Shown: in pieces, positions 33,201 through 40,724 of the stretch | Numbering within the stretch: the stretch's first letter is position 1 | How the letters are laid out: each line of letters opens with the position of its first letter | From: Bacteroidales bacterium | Lineage (GTDB): Bacteria; Bacteroidota; Bacteroidia; Bacteroidales; UBA932 | Length of the DNA stretch: 59,729 nt | Direction: 5' to 3' | NCBI GenBank assembly: GCA_017471965.1 | Contig: JAFURF010000043.1 | Location: 1 to 59,729, forward strand | The notes under the pieces: model-generated | What the model saw: the letters and a program-made list of their open reading frames with translations, nothing else | What the model was told of the DNA's origin: nothing | Databases searched by the model: none | Program-made: the position numbers and the translations under genes

Positions 33201-33590
33201 CTTGGAAGCAGCCTCTCCTACCACAAGAGCTTCGCTAAGCATTTCCTTATCATCATTCATACGTGCATTGAGTGCGTATGAATCACCGAGTTGAAGAGTT
33301 ACATCGGTATAGATGACCGTCTGATAGCCAAGGCATGACACCTCAACCTTGTAAGGACCGCCAGAACGCATACCGTTTATAGCATAACGACCATTTTCGT
33401 TGGTAATGCCACCATAAACAGTACCTGAGGGCACATGAGTAGCAACAACGGCTACACCAACGACCGGCTCACCAGCATTGTCAGTAACTGATCCGTTCAT
33501 TGAAGAAGTAGTTACCTGTGCAAATGCTGAAACACCCATTGCAAATGCCGCACACAAAGTGCACAGCAAACACTTAATTGCCTGTTTCAT
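30270..33590 (-). CDS. Oar-like TonB-dependent receptor (carboxypeptidase-regulatory domain)
   Basis: A 1,106-residue outer-membrane protein. Its signal peptide ends in GVSAFAQ. A carboxypeptidase-regulatory-like domain (~28-115; SVTDNAGEPVVGVAVVATHV), a plug (~125-260; LPTVSRSIEDIASLSPYGG, NSFNVDGANFNN-type segment) and a large barrel ending IGIKYMFN follow. This is the Oar-like group, distinct from SusC, with no SusD partner. Substrates of this group are largely unknown; peptide or protein uptake has been proposed for some. It is a tandem paralogue of the next gene, sharing the QVTTSS-MNGSV/ING N terminus. It is monocistronic: TATCTTTG promoter at 33626 and terminator at 30211-30240. Confidence 0.9.
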   Translation of the reverse strand: MKQAIKCLLCTLCAAFAMGVSAFAQVTTSSMNGSVTDNAGEPVVGVAVVATHVPSGTVYGGITNENGRYAINGMRSGGPYKVEVSCLGYQTVIYTDVTLQLGDSYALNARMNDDKEMLSEALVVGEAASKFAGEKTGAATNISSSQIESLPTVSRSIEDIASLSPYGGNGMSFGGSDGRSSNFTVDGANFNNNFGLNPGLPGGGSPISIDAIEEVQVVVAPFDVRQSNFIGGGMNAITKSGTNTFKGSAYVYHSNENMRGNKAGETEVSGARDKDRSTTYGFTLGGPIVKDKLFFFVNFEYSKVPTVVNRWRASEDGVGDKDAFISRTKIKDMETVRDFLAKNYGYDTGSFTDYPADESNMKILARIDWNINENHNLAVRYNYTLAKEWQATNGNSVNAGYRHKGYDRLSQYSMAFANSMYTQDHLVNSFSVDLNSRFGANLSNQLLVTFSKLDDMRGSPSAKFPHIDIMNGYTTDAEGNVTQDLTPYMTAGYELFTWNNGVHNNAITAKDDITYYAGNHKVTAGVSYDYQMADNSYMRNGTGYYRYRSLDDFLTGAAPETVAITYGYDGEQNPAARVRYHQIALYGQDEWNVSDRFKLTYGLRLESMIFDNQDLMTNNAIKELDYGGKHFDTGYWPTPKIQVSPRIGFNWDVFGDRSLKVRGGTGLFTGRIPLVFFTNMPTNSGMVQNLQYISTLYDNGVVNAGKSDLKALEQFAKANGGMITDVDELVKKLNKIDPKKFPLTISPEDGVAPAVAAGVDPKFKMPQVWKTTLALDYQVPVSFPFTLSGEFTFNKTVNGIMLKNWNIKEQDNWKKFGGADDRYIYPDDYKYYAKNDAYILTNTNKGYGYIANVTMTMAPVEGLNIMAAYTHTASKEISGMPGSNATSAFIELPTVNGPNFATLANSQYVIPDRFIASLTYSDKSDNHFSIFYQGWRGGYAGSYVYDGDVNGDNVSADLMYIPANENEIKFSTTEDAKNFWAYVAQDKYLSSHKGQYAEANSVYTPWVHRFDFRYSHDFKIRTGRHTNTLQLNLDIKNAGNIFNPKWGVSRTWSQEANGGKILKLDKVENNVPVFKSNVGAGAQTWTYSTGIAQCWYAQIGIKYMFN

Positions 33591-33625
33591 AATGTTTTAT
33601 AAGTTTATAAGATACAATAACGCTG

Positions 33626-33657
33626 CAAAGATAACATAAATTTCTCTCGCGTACAAC
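33626..33657 (-). promoter_or_regulatory. Promoter of the Oar-like receptor gene 30270-33590
   Basis: Minus-strand TATCTTTG (33626-33633) with a GTTG -33-like element (33654-33657) 20 bp upstream, about 36 bp from the ATG. Confidence 0.7.
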
Positions 33658-33688
33658 AAAAGCCGCCCGACATTTCTGTCAGACGGCT
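33656..33688 (-). terminator. Intrinsic terminator after the second Oar-like receptor
   Basis: AGCCG...GACA (33661-33672) pairs with TGTC...CGGCT (33677-33688). On the minus strand the stem is followed by TTTTGTTG. It overlaps the -33 region of the next gene's promoter. Confidence 0.75.
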
Positions 33689-33803
33689 TATGGCAACCGG
33701 ACCAGTAAGGTCAGCGGATGTTATTGTTATTGTACTTATAAACCTATGTCAACCAGACATCAGGCAAATGCTGTGCCACTGCTGATCCGGGAAGAAAAGT
33801 TTC

Positions 33804-36800
33804 TTAGAAGAACCAACGGACGCTAAGGAGCATCTCCCAAGTTGAAGCGACTGTAGTAACCTTTGTCCACTTTGGCTCAGTGAATGTATAGGTAGAAGTC
33901 TTGGCGTCATACTTGAGGATCTGATCACCGCTGAGTTTGTCATAAGCACCCCAGTTGCTGTTGAGGAGGTTACCGAGGTTGTTGATGTCGAGAGCCACCT
34001 GGATAGTGTTCTTCTTCCTGGCAACGCGGAAATCGAAGTCCTGAGCCACCTTGAAGTTGAACCTGTGCTGCCAAGGAGCAACTACACCGCCTCTCTGTGA
34101 GTACTCGCCTCTGTGCTTGCTGAGATACTTGTCACCTGCGATGAAGTCGTTGAATGCCTTCTTGTTGTCCGGATCTGTAAAGGTCATGCTTTCGAGATCC
34201 TTCTCGGTAGGGATGTAGATGAGGTTGTTCGCACCACCGTCACCAGTCACATTGTTCATTGTGTATGAGTATCTTGTGTAAGAGTATGAACCTACGTAGC
34301 AGTGGTTGTAACCCTCGTAGAAGAGACCTACTGTAGTAGCACCGAAGTTTCCTTCAGGGATACGGTAACTGATGTTGGCGATGAGACGGTTAGGTGATAC
34401 GTATGCAGAGTGTCCGAGTTCAGCGACATTTGAACCCATTGAAGAGTATGTCATGGTGTTGTATGCTGAAGACACCTGGTCACCGATACCCTCAGAGATG
34501 CTCTTTGAAGCACTGCGTGTGTAAGCAGCCATCATAGAGAGACCGAAGTTGAAGTCCTTCTGGAGCATTGCAGTGATAGAGTAGTAGTGACCCTTTATAT
34601 CAGAGTTTGTGATATAGTAAGGAGTGACAGTGCTACCCTGTGAGTTCTTGATGCTCTCAGACTTCCATGAAGGTCTTGCCTGTGGCTCACCTGGAAGTTT
34701 AACGCCACCTGCTACCTCTTTCTGACCGAGTTTGTGAACATACACTGCGTTGAGGTCCTTGTTGTAGATACCCTCGAGAGTAGCCTTGATACCGCCAGGG
34801 AGACGACCCTCGATAGCGAGAGATGACTTCCATGTAGTAGGCATCTTGAGATTCTTGTCCATGATGGTAGTTGATGCAGGAGCAGGAAGATCCTGAGCCT
34901 TGAATGTACCGCCATAGATATCGTCAAGGATATCGCCGAGTTTGTTGTGGAATGTAGGAGTCATCGCATTTGTTCCGTCAGTATCGATGAACTGAGCCTG
35001 GAGACAGTTGCTGTTACCTGCTGCAGATACGATCCATACGAATGGGATACGTCCGGTGTAGATACCTGAACCTCCGCGTACGATGAGGTTGCGGTTCTTG
35101 AGAACATCCCAGTTGAATCCGATACGTGGTGAGAAGTTCACACGTGCTCTTGGCATATCGGCTGTTGAAAGGCCATGGATTGAGTTGTTACCCTGTGCAA
35201 GTCTTGCGAACTCCTTGTTGTCGTTACCAGGGATTGCAGGATAGATAGGAAGTTCAAGACGGAGACCTGCAGTGAACTTGAAGTAGTCACTGATGTTCAT
35301 CTCATCCTGGATGTATGTAGACATCTGCATGTACTGGAAACTTGGATATACCTGCTTGAGGTCGTCACGGTTAGAGTGAGTGATAGCAAATGCTACCGGC
35401 TTGCCCTTAGCCTTGAAATCCTCCCATGACTCGTATACATAGTAACCTGCACCACCCTGCATGTAACCGTTCTTGGTGTCGTCCCACTCGAACTGATGTC
35501 CGAAGAGGAAGTTGTGGATGCCCTTGCGTACTGAAAGTTCATCTGTAACGACTACAGTCTGAACGTCGCGGAGGTTACCGTATGTGAACGGATCCGGACC
35601 GAATGAAGTGAGGACTGTTCTGGTGCCGTCGTCGAGAGTCTGGAGGATATCCACTGTAGGGAAGAGGTCACCTACGAAACTACGAGGCTCGTTCTGGTGT
35701 GACCAGGTCACGCGGAGAACATTGTTGATGTCGTTGCCGAAGCGTGAGTTGAGTTCGGCAGCAAGAGACATGAAGTTCTGCTCCTGGAAGTAACGTGAAC
35801 TCTCGAAGAACTGAGCGTACATTGAAGTACGTCCGTACTTGTTCCTGTCGTATGGATTAGGGTTGATAGGGTTGACAGATGAAGAAGGACTTGAAGAGTA
35901 CTTGTTCATTGTCTGGCTGTAACGTACGTTGAACTTGTGGTTGTCGTTGATGTTCCAGTCGAGACGAGCCATGAGTTTCCAGTCTGGAGTGCTGAGAGAG
36001 TATCCCTGGTAGCGGCCTGGGTTGTATCCGTACTCCTTAGCCAGATAATCCTTCACCTCATTCATGAAAGCCTCTGTAGGGCGTACTACTGAAGTACCCT
36101 CACCCCATTCCTCAGAATCATTCTTTCTTACACGATAACTTGAACCTGGAGTAACGTCCATAGCATACTCGAAGTTAGCGAAGAAGAAGAGTTTGTTCTT
36201 GATGATAGGACCACCTACAGTGAAACCTGTAGTGTTATTGAGAGACTCTGAAACAGCAACCTCATTGCCGGCAACCATCTTACCCTTGAGCTTGTCGCTG
36301 TTGTAGTAATTGTATACAGAAGCATGCCACTCGTTTGAACCGCTCTTTGTAACAGCATTGATCGCACCACCGGTAAAGCCTGAGTGACGTACGTCAAACG
36401 GAGTGATGTTCACTGACATCTGCTCGAGAGCGTCGAGAGAGATAGGAGCACCGCCTGCAGGAAGGTTTGCACCGATACCGAATGCGTTGTTGAAAGCAGC
36501 ACCGTCGACAGTAACGTAAGATGAACGATAGTTACCACCACCGACTGCAAGACCGTTTGTAGTTGAAGATGCCTGCGGAGTGAGTTTCATCACATCGTTC
36601 ATGCTGCGGCTTACTGTAGGAAGAGCGTTCATGGTCTGCTCGCTGATCGAAGTACCTACACCTGCACGGTTGATGTTCATGCCGGAGTTGGTACCGTCAG
36701 CAGTGAAGACTGCAGCATCAAGACCGAGAGCCTCTACATCGAGTGTGGCGTTTACGGTAATGACCTCACCGAGAGGTGCGTACACGCCTGTGTACTCTAC

Positions 36801-37070
36801 TGATCTGTAGCCAAGCATCTCAACCTTTACAGAGTAAGGACCACCAGGGGTCACAGCATTGATACGGTATGCACCGTTGTTGTCTGTAGTTGAGTAATAA
36901 GTTGTTCCTGAAGGAACGTGAGTTGCGATAACGGCAGCACCTGCAACGGATCCCTCGCTGTCAGAAATACGTCCGTTAATCGACGAAGTTGTGACCTGTG
37001 CGAACACACAGACCATTGAAATAATTGCCCCCCCTAATAGGGCAAAAATTCGCTTAAGTGATTGTTTCAT
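33804..37070 (-). CDS. Oar-like TonB-dependent receptor, tandem paralogue
   Basis: A 1,088-residue outer-membrane receptor with a signal peptide ending SMVCVFAQ. It has the same order as the neighbour: regulatory-like domain (~25-110; SINGRISDSEGSVAGAAVIA), plug (~115-260; LPTVSRSMNDVMKLTPQAS, SSYVTVDGAAFNNAFG), and a barrel ending LLSVRWFF with terminal Phe. The pair are clearly paralogous in the N-terminal third (ATHVPSGT-Y, YRINAVTPGGPYSVKVEMLG versus YAINGMRSGGPYKVEVSCLG) and diverge more in the barrel, which suggests duplication followed by substrate divergence. It has its own promoter (37107) and terminator (33661-33688). The substrate is unknown. Confidence 0.9.
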   Translation of the reverse strand: MKQSLKRIFALLGGAIISMVCVFAQVTTSSINGRISDSEGSVAGAAVIATHVPSGTTYYSTTDNNGAYRINAVTPGGPYSVKVEMLGYRSVEYTGVYAPLGEVITVNATLDVEALGLDAAVFTADGTNSGMNINRAGVGTSISEQTMNALPTVSRSMNDVMKLTPQASSTTNGLAVGGGNYRSSYVTVDGAAFNNAFGIGANLPAGGAPISLDALEQMSVNITPFDVRHSGFTGGAINAVTKSGSNEWHASVYNYYNSDKLKGKMVAGNEVAVSESLNNTTGFTVGGPIIKNKLFFFANFEYAMDVTPGSSYRVRKNDSEEWGEGTSVVRPTEAFMNEVKDYLAKEYGYNPGRYQGYSLSTPDWKLMARLDWNINDNHKFNVRYSQTMNKYSSSPSSSVNPINPNPYDRNKYGRTSMYAQFFESSRYFQEQNFMSLAAELNSRFGNDINNVLRVTWSHQNEPRSFVGDLFPTVDILQTLDDGTRTVLTSFGPDPFTYGNLRDVQTVVVTDELSVRKGIHNFLFGHQFEWDDTKNGYMQGGAGYYVYESWEDFKAKGKPVAFAITHSNRDDLKQVYPSFQYMQMSTYIQDEMNISDYFKFTAGLRLELPIYPAIPGNDNKEFARLAQGNNSIHGLSTADMPRARVNFSPRIGFNWDVLKNRNLIVRGGSGIYTGRIPFVWIVSAAGNSNCLQAQFIDTDGTNAMTPTFHNKLGDILDDIYGGTFKAQDLPAPASTTIMDKNLKMPTTWKSSLAIEGRLPGGIKATLEGIYNKDLNAVYVHKLGQKEVAGGVKLPGEPQARPSWKSESIKNSQGSTVTPYYITNSDIKGHYYSITAMLQKDFNFGLSMMAAYTRSASKSISEGIGDQVSSAYNTMTYSSMGSNVAELGHSAYVSPNRLIANISYRIPEGNFGATTVGLFYEGYNHCYVGSYSYTRYSYTMNNVTGDGGANNLIYIPTEKDLESMTFTDPDNKKAFNDFIAGDKYLSKHRGEYSQRGGVVAPWQHRFNFKVAQDFDFRVARKKNTIQVALDINNLGNLLNSNWGAYDKLSGDQILKYDAKTSTYTFTEPKWTKVTTVASTWEMLLSVRWFF

Positions 37071-37106
37071 AGTGTTTTACTATTAATAGGAGTTATAATT
37101 TGCCAG

Positions 37107-37114
37107 CAAAGATA
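37107..37114 (-). promoter_or_regulatory. Promoter -7 element of the Oar-like gene 33804-37070
   Basis: Minus-strand TATCTTTG, 36 bp upstream of the ATG. It diverges from the metK promoter. The -33 element is imperfect (TTTC). Confidence 0.65.
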
Positions 37115-37172
37115 CTATAAATATCGGAGGTTAAGAAATTTATATTCACTTTTAAACAATTAACACATTTAT

Positions 37173-37202
37173 TTTGCATCTCAGGATTTTTACTTATCTT
37201 TG
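37173..37202 (+). promoter_or_regulatory. metK promoter
   Basis: TTTG (37173-37176), 18 bp, then TATCTTTG (37195-37202): a textbook Bacteroidota promoter. Transcription should start near 37209, just before the aptamer. Confidence 0.8.
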
Positions 37203-37217
37203 CCGCCCGAAATAAAA

Positions 37218-37266
37218 GATGTGGAGAGATTTGGCTGCTTGCAACCACTATAAAAAATGCTAAAAT
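37218..37266 (+). promoter_or_regulatory. SAM-II-like riboswitch aptamer in the metK leader
   Basis: An H-type pseudoknot can be drawn. P1 is GTGG (37221-37224) with CCAC (37245-37248). P2 is TTTGGC (37230-37235) in the P1 loop with GCTAAA (37259-37264). The intervening GATTT, GCTTGCAACCAC, TAAAA and TGCTAAAA segments match the conserved blocks of the SAM-II (metA motif) family as I remember it. It starts within about 10 nt of the predicted transcription start and precedes S-adenosylmethionine synthetase, the expected target. An AUG (37265) directly abuts the 3' strand of P2. The class was assigned by eye, without a covariance model. Confidence 0.7.
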
Positions 37267-37276
37267 GTTGACCTAT

Positions 37277-37297
37277 GGTCATCTTGCCATGATGACC
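37277..37297 (+). promoter_or_regulatory. Alternative leader hairpin
   Basis: GGTCATC (37277-37283) pairs perfectly with GATGACC (37291-37297). The same GGTC can instead pair with upstream GACC (37270-37273), so the two pairings exclude each other. This may be a switching element between aptamer and terminator. Confidence 0.4.
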
Positions 37298-37330
37298 GCT
37301 TTCATATCAATGTTTTGTGTTTTTGTGACG

Positions 37331-37359
37331 GCTCCGCATTCTTGTGGGGCTTTTGTTTT
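37331..37359 (+). terminator. Attenuator-like intrinsic terminator in the metK leader
   Basis: GCTCCGCA (37331-37338), loop TTCT, TGTGGGGC (37343-37350): an eight-pair stem with two G-U pairs, followed by TTTTGTTTT. It lies between the aptamer and the metK start codon and would end transcription early when formed. Confidence 0.65.
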
Positions 37360-37399
37360 GCCTCGCTGTGAACGAATTAATAGAAAAACATTGAAGTAT

Positions 37400-38719
37400 A
37401 TGAAGAATTACCTTTTTACATCAGAATCTGTTTCTGAAGGACATCCGGACAAGGTCTCGGACCAGATTTCCGACGCCATCCTTGACGAATTCCTCCGTCA
37501 GGACCCTGAAGCGAAGGTCGCATGCGAGACATTCTGCAGCACCGGACTAGTAGTGGTAGGAGGCGAAGTACGTTCAGAGGATGCATATGTGGACATCCAG
37601 ACCACAGCGCGCCGTGTCATCAACAAGATCGGATACAACAAGGCGGAATACATGTTCGACGGCAACTCATGCGGAGTGCTTTCTGCCCTCCACGAGCAGA
37701 GCGCCGACATCAACCGCGGAGTAGTGGGAGAAGACGCTGACGCTCAGGGAGCCGGTGACCAGGGAATGATGTTCGGCTACGCATGCCGTGACACAGAGGA
37801 ATACATGCCTCTTCCTCTCGCCCTCTCACATCAGGCCCTTCTCATGCTGGCAAAGATCCGCAAGCAGACAGACCTGATGCCTTACCTGCGCCCCGACTCG
37901 AAGTCACAGTTCACCATAGAATACGACGGCGAGACAAACGAGCCTGTACGCATACACACCATCGTCATCTCCACCCAGCACGACGAATTCACACCGGCCA
38001 GCCTCGGCAACATGAGTTATGCTGACGGCTGTGCCCAGTACGGACAGAAGCGCGTGGACGAGGCCATGCAGGCAAAGATCCGCGAAGATGTGCAGAACAT
38101 CCTTCTTCCGATGCTCATAGAGACCCTTGCGCCTGAGACCGCAGCCCTCTTCAAGGGAGACTACATCCTTCACGTAAACCCTACCGGAAAATTCGTGATC
38201 GGAGGTCCGCACGGCGACACCGGACTCACAGGACGAAAGATCATCGTGGACACATATGGCGGAAAAGGAGCGCACGGCGGTGGAGCATTCTCAGGAAAGG
38301 ACCCTTCAAAGGTCGACAGATCTGCAGCCTACGCAGCACGATACATTGCCAAGAACATGGTTGCTGCGGGTGTTGCACGCGAAATGCTCGTGCAGGTGTC
38401 ATACGCCATCGGAGTTGCGCGTCCTCTGAGCATATTCGTAAACACATACGGAACTGCTGTTCATGGACTGGATGACGCCTTCATAGCAGAGAAGATAGAG
38501 GAACTCTTCGACCTGCGTCCGGCAAAGATCATCGAGAAGTTCGGTCTCAAGAAGCCTATCTACGAGCCGACAGCAGCATATGGTCATGTGGGCCGCACCC
38601 CTTATAAGGAATCAGTGACGATGATCCGCGGCGGGGTCAAGACTCAGGAATATGTACAGTTCTTCGGCTGGGAACTCCTCGACTCTGTCGACATGATCCG
38701 CGAAGCCTTCGGACTGTAG
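37400..38719 (+). CDS. metK: S-adenosylmethionine synthetase
   Basis: Makes S-adenosylmethionine from methionine and ATP in the cytoplasm. The 439-residue product from ATG 37400 starts [21 protein letters not shown]. It has the GHPDK motif, the [12 protein letters not shown] methionine/ATP loop and the [20 protein letters not shown] phosphate-binding signature. It is slightly longer than the usual ~385-430 residues. The reading frame stays open upstream for another 45 codons to an AUG at 37265 beside the SAM-II-like aptamer. The conserved N terminus fits 37400 as the main start, but translation from 37265 would pass through the leader terminator. Confidence 0.97.
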   Translation: MKNYLFTSESVSEGHPDKVSDQISDAILDEFLRQDPEAKVACETFCSTGLVVVGGEVRSEDAYVDIQTTARRVINKIGYNKAEYMFDGNSCGVLSALHEQSADINRGVVGEDADAQGAGDQGMMFGYACRDTEEYMPLPLALSHQALLMLAKIRKQTDLMPYLRPDSKSQFTIEYDGETNEPVRIHTIVISTQHDEFTPASLGNMSYADGCAQYGQKRVDEAMQAKIREDVQNILLPMLIETLAPETAALFKGDYILHVNPTGKFVIGGPHGDTGLTGRKIIVDTYGGKGAHGGGAFSGKDPSKVDRSAAYAARYIAKNMVAAGVAREMLVQVSYAIGVARPLSIFVNTYGTAVHGLDDAFIAEKIEELFDLRPAKIIEKFGLKKPIYEPTAAYGHVGRTPYKESVTMIRGGVKTQEYVQFFGWELLDSVDMIREAFGL

Positions 38720-38730
38720 AATTCCTTGTA

Positions 38731-38798
38731 AAAGACAGACCCCGTCGGGCAAGCGGAGCATTTTCCTATGTTCCTGCGAAGCGGTCCGACGGGGTCTG
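38731..38798. terminator. Bidirectional terminator between metK and smpB
   Basis: A perfect 13-bp stem CAGACCCCGTCGG (38736-38748) / CCGACGGGGTCTG (38786-38798) with a 37-nt loop lies between convergent genes. On the minus strand it is followed by CTTTTAC, so it serves smpB best. Confidence 0.7.
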
Positions 38799-38836
38799 AC
38801 ATTTCTAAAACACGACAGTTCAATCACTTACGCAAA

Positions 38837-39286
38837 CTACATCCTCTCCATCTCCCGGCGAAGATCCTTCTCCTTGATGGAAGCACGCTTGTCGTATTCC
38901 TTCTTTCCTCTTGCAAGCGCAATCAGGAGTTTCGCATAGCCGTTCTCGGCAATATAAAGTTTCACTCCCACGATAGTCAGTCCCTTCTCCTTCACAGCCC
39001 TCTGCAACTTGTTGAGTTCCTTGCGCGTGAGAAGAAGTTTGCGGTCGCGGCGCGGATCATGCTTTCCCCAGGTTCCCCACCAGTACTCCGACACATGCAT
39101 GTTCTTTACAAACAATTCATTGCCATGGAAATAGCAGAAAGTATCCACCAGAGATGCCTTGCCGGCCCTGATGGACTTTATCTCGGTGCCTGTCAGCACA
39201 ATACCCGCCTGGAAGGTCTCGATGAACTCATAGTCAAACGAAGCCCTCCTGTTCTTTATCTCTACACTGCTTTTCGCTTTCGGCAT
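38837..39286 (-). CDS. smpB: SsrA (tmRNA)-binding protein
   Basis: A 149-residue protein with the full SmpB pattern: [54 protein letters not shown] and the basic C-terminal tail [17 protein letters not shown]. It binds tmRNA and positions it in stalled ribosomes for trans-translation. Length is typical. It is transcribed from a consensus promoter at 39329-39359. It is convergent with metK across a shared terminator. Confidence 0.97.
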   Translation of the reverse strand: MPKAKSSVEIKNRRASFDYEFIETFQAGIVLTGTEIKSIRAGKASLVDTFCYFHGNELFVKNMHVSEYWWGTWGKHDPRRDRKLLLTRKELNKLQRAVKEKGLTIVGVKLYIAENGYAKLLIALARGKKEYDKRASIKEKDLRREMERM

Positions 39287-39328
39287 AACATCAAATCATT
39301 AGATCTTTCCTTATTGAAAGAAGAACTG

Positions 39329-39359
39329 CAAAGTTAATGCTTTTTGCATTCCCACCAAA
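39329..39359 (-). promoter_or_regulatory. smpB promoter
   Basis: Minus-strand TTTG (39356-39359), 19 bp, TAACTTTG (39329-39336), about 43 bp before the smpB ATG. Confidence 0.75.
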
Positions 39360-39406
39360 ACAGTCCCGGCGGATTTCCACATACCATCCCAAAAACAGCC
39401 CTAGAT

Positions 39407-39516
39407 CCGTGTAGCACAACCCCTTGCCACTCAGCCACTTGAGTCATTGTCCCGCAGGACTTGGACGGCAGGACGATAAAGCAACTCGCTATAACTCAGC
39501 ACATTGCACTACACGG
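39407..39516. other. 110-bp structured intergenic element
   Basis: Terminal arms CCGTGTAG (39407-39414) and CTACACGG (39509-39516) are perfectly complementary. They enclose smaller inverted repeats: ACTCA/TGAGT (39429-39444), GTCC/GGAC (39449-39460) and GCAA/TTGC (39481-39507). It lies in the divergent smpB-miaA gap, ending just before the miaA -33 box. It does not fold as a tRNA. It may be a mobile palindromic element or a structured RNA. Confidence 0.4.
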
Positions 39517-39518
39517 TC

Positions 39519-39548
39519 TTTGTATTTAAACAAAAACATCTATCTTTG
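39519..39548 (+). promoter_or_regulatory. miaA promoter
   Basis: TTTG (39519-39522), 18 bp, TATCTTTG (39541-39548), 26 bp before the ATG at 39574. Confidence 0.75.
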
Positions 39549-39573
39549 TAATATCAACGCACAGTCTCAGAAC

Positions 39574-40695
39574 ATGGCAAAGAAACCGTTCACCCCCATA
39601 CCTCCGATGGCAGAACTGCCTCCTGCAGAAGAAATTGACGTCAAAGATCTCCTTGACAGATATCTCTCGGGAGAAATCGATCTCATATGCGTCCTCGGGC
39701 CCACTGCCTCAGGAAAGACCCGGTATGCTGTCCGTCTCGCCCGCCAGATCAACACCCTCCTGGCAGAAAGGCGTCAAAACAGCAAGTCCTCCGACCGTCC
39801 GGTTGAGGAAAGCGTGCTACCCCCCTGGCCGCAGGGGGAGGGGCCCACGAAGTGGGAGGGGTTCTTTCCTCAACCGGATGGTCGGAGGACAGCAGGAGCG
39901 GAGATCATCTCTGCAGACTCCCGTCAGGTCTACCGCGGAATGGATATAGGCACAGGCAAGGATCTCTCTGAATATGAAGAGATTCCATATCATCTTATGG
40001 ATATCGTCGACGCCGGTGCCAAATACAACATCTTCGAATACCAGAGAGACTTCGAAAAGGCATACAGAGACATAACCGGACGCGGAGGCATTCCGATCCT
40101 ATGCGGCGGAAGCGGACTATACATCGAAGCCGCCACCTGCGGATACTCCCTGCCGGAAGTGCCGCCTGATCCGCAACTCCGCGCCGAACTCGAAAAGGAA
40201 AGCGACGAAGAACTCATAAACAGACTCGGAGCACTCAAACCGCTGCACAACACCACGGACTACGACACCCGCAAACGCCTCATCCGCGCCCTGGAGATCG
40301 CCATCTACGAATCCGAACACCCGGTCGAGCGCACCGGTTTCCTGCCGAAGAACACATATTATATTGGTACACTTGTCAGCAGAGACGAACGCAACGCCCG
40401 CATAGACCGTCGTCTGGACGCCCGTCTTGAAGAAGGAATGGTGGAAGAAATCCGCGGACTCATAGACGGAACACACCCGGCTCTTGCACCGGAACACAAG
40501 CCAATACCGGCAGAAGACCTTATCTACTACGGACTCGAATACAAATTCGTCACCCTATACGTCACAGGACAACTGACATACGACGAAATGCGCACCGGAC
40601 TCGCCACTGCCATCCATCAGTTCGCCAAAAGACAGATGACATGGTTCCGTGGCATGGAACGCAAAGGCATCACCATCCACTGGACTAACGTCTAG
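39574..40695 (+). CDS. miaA: tRNA dimethylallyltransferase with an in-frame palindromic insertion
   Basis: Adds a dimethylallyl group to A37 of tRNAs reading UNN codons. The P-loop GPTASGKT is at residues 42-49. DSRQVYRGMDIGTGK (115-129), GGSGLYI and the RRLDARLEEGMVEEI and FAKRQMTWFR segments complete the MiaA pattern. ATG 39574 is chosen from the promoter at 39541 and the conserved region. The 373-residue length exceeds the usual ~300-310, partly from a ~35-residue segment (71-106) between the P-loop helix and the GAEIISADSRQ strand. That segment is encoded by a 105-bp palindromic element and has no counterpart in typical MiaA. Active-site motifs remain intact, so the enzyme is probably functional. 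Confidence 0.95.
   Translation: MAKKPFTPIPPMAELPPAEEIDVKDLLDRYLSGEIDLICVLGPTASGKTRYAVRLARQINTLLAERRQNSKSSDRPVEESVLPPWPQGEGPTKWEGFFPQPDGRRTAGAEIISADSRQVYRGMDIGTGKDLSEYEEIPYHLMDIVDAGAKYNIFEYQRDFEKAYRDITGRGGIPILCGGSGLYIEAATCGYSLPEVPPDPQLRAELEKESDEELINRLGALKPLHNTTDYDTRKRLIRALEIAIYESEHPVERTGFLPKNTYYIGTLVSRDERNARIDRRLDARLEEGMVEEIRGLIDGTHPALAPEHKPIPAEDLIYYGLEYKFVTLYVTGQLTYDEMRTGLATAIHQFAKRQMTWFRGMERKGITIHWTNV
39786..39890. repeat. Palindromic element inserted in frame within miaA
   Basis: Arms of 27 bp (39786-39812 and 39864-39890) are complementary at 26 of 27 positions; they begin GTCCTCCGACC and end GGTCGGAGGAC. The interior is C/G-rich and holds two further hairpins, CCCCCTG/CAGGGGG-like (39819-39838) and CCCAC/GTGGG (39844-39856). 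Its length is 105 bp, a multiple of three with no stop codon in the miaA frame. It resembles in behaviour the palindromic elements known inside Rickettsia genes, but I do not recognise it as a named family. Confidence 0.75.
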
Positions 40696-40718
40696 TCCAA
40701 ACCGGACTCCGGTTTGGA
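40696..40718. terminator. Hairpin between convergent miaA and trmB
   Basis: TCCAAACCGGA (40696-40706) and TCCGGTTTGGA (40708-40718) are perfectly complementary and begin at the miaA stop codon. No strong T-run follows, so efficiency is uncertain. Confidence 0.55.
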
Positions 40719-40724
40719 GGGCAG

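Noticed and set aside
37265-37399. The 45-codon upstream extension as the standard MetK N terminus
   Set aside because: MetK homologues begin close to the [10 protein letters not shown] segment at 37400. The extension overlaps a terminator hairpin and is not family-like. It is kept only as a regulatory hypothesis.
39407-39516. tRNA or tRNA-like gene between smpB and miaA
   Set aside because: Despite an 8-bp closing stem, there is no T-loop GTTCRANYC, no proper anticodon arm and no cloverleaf spacing.
39424-39573. N-terminally extended MiaA starting at 39424
   Set aside because: The extension would start upstream of the consensus promoter at 39519-39548 and inside the structured element, and its sequence is not MiaA-like.
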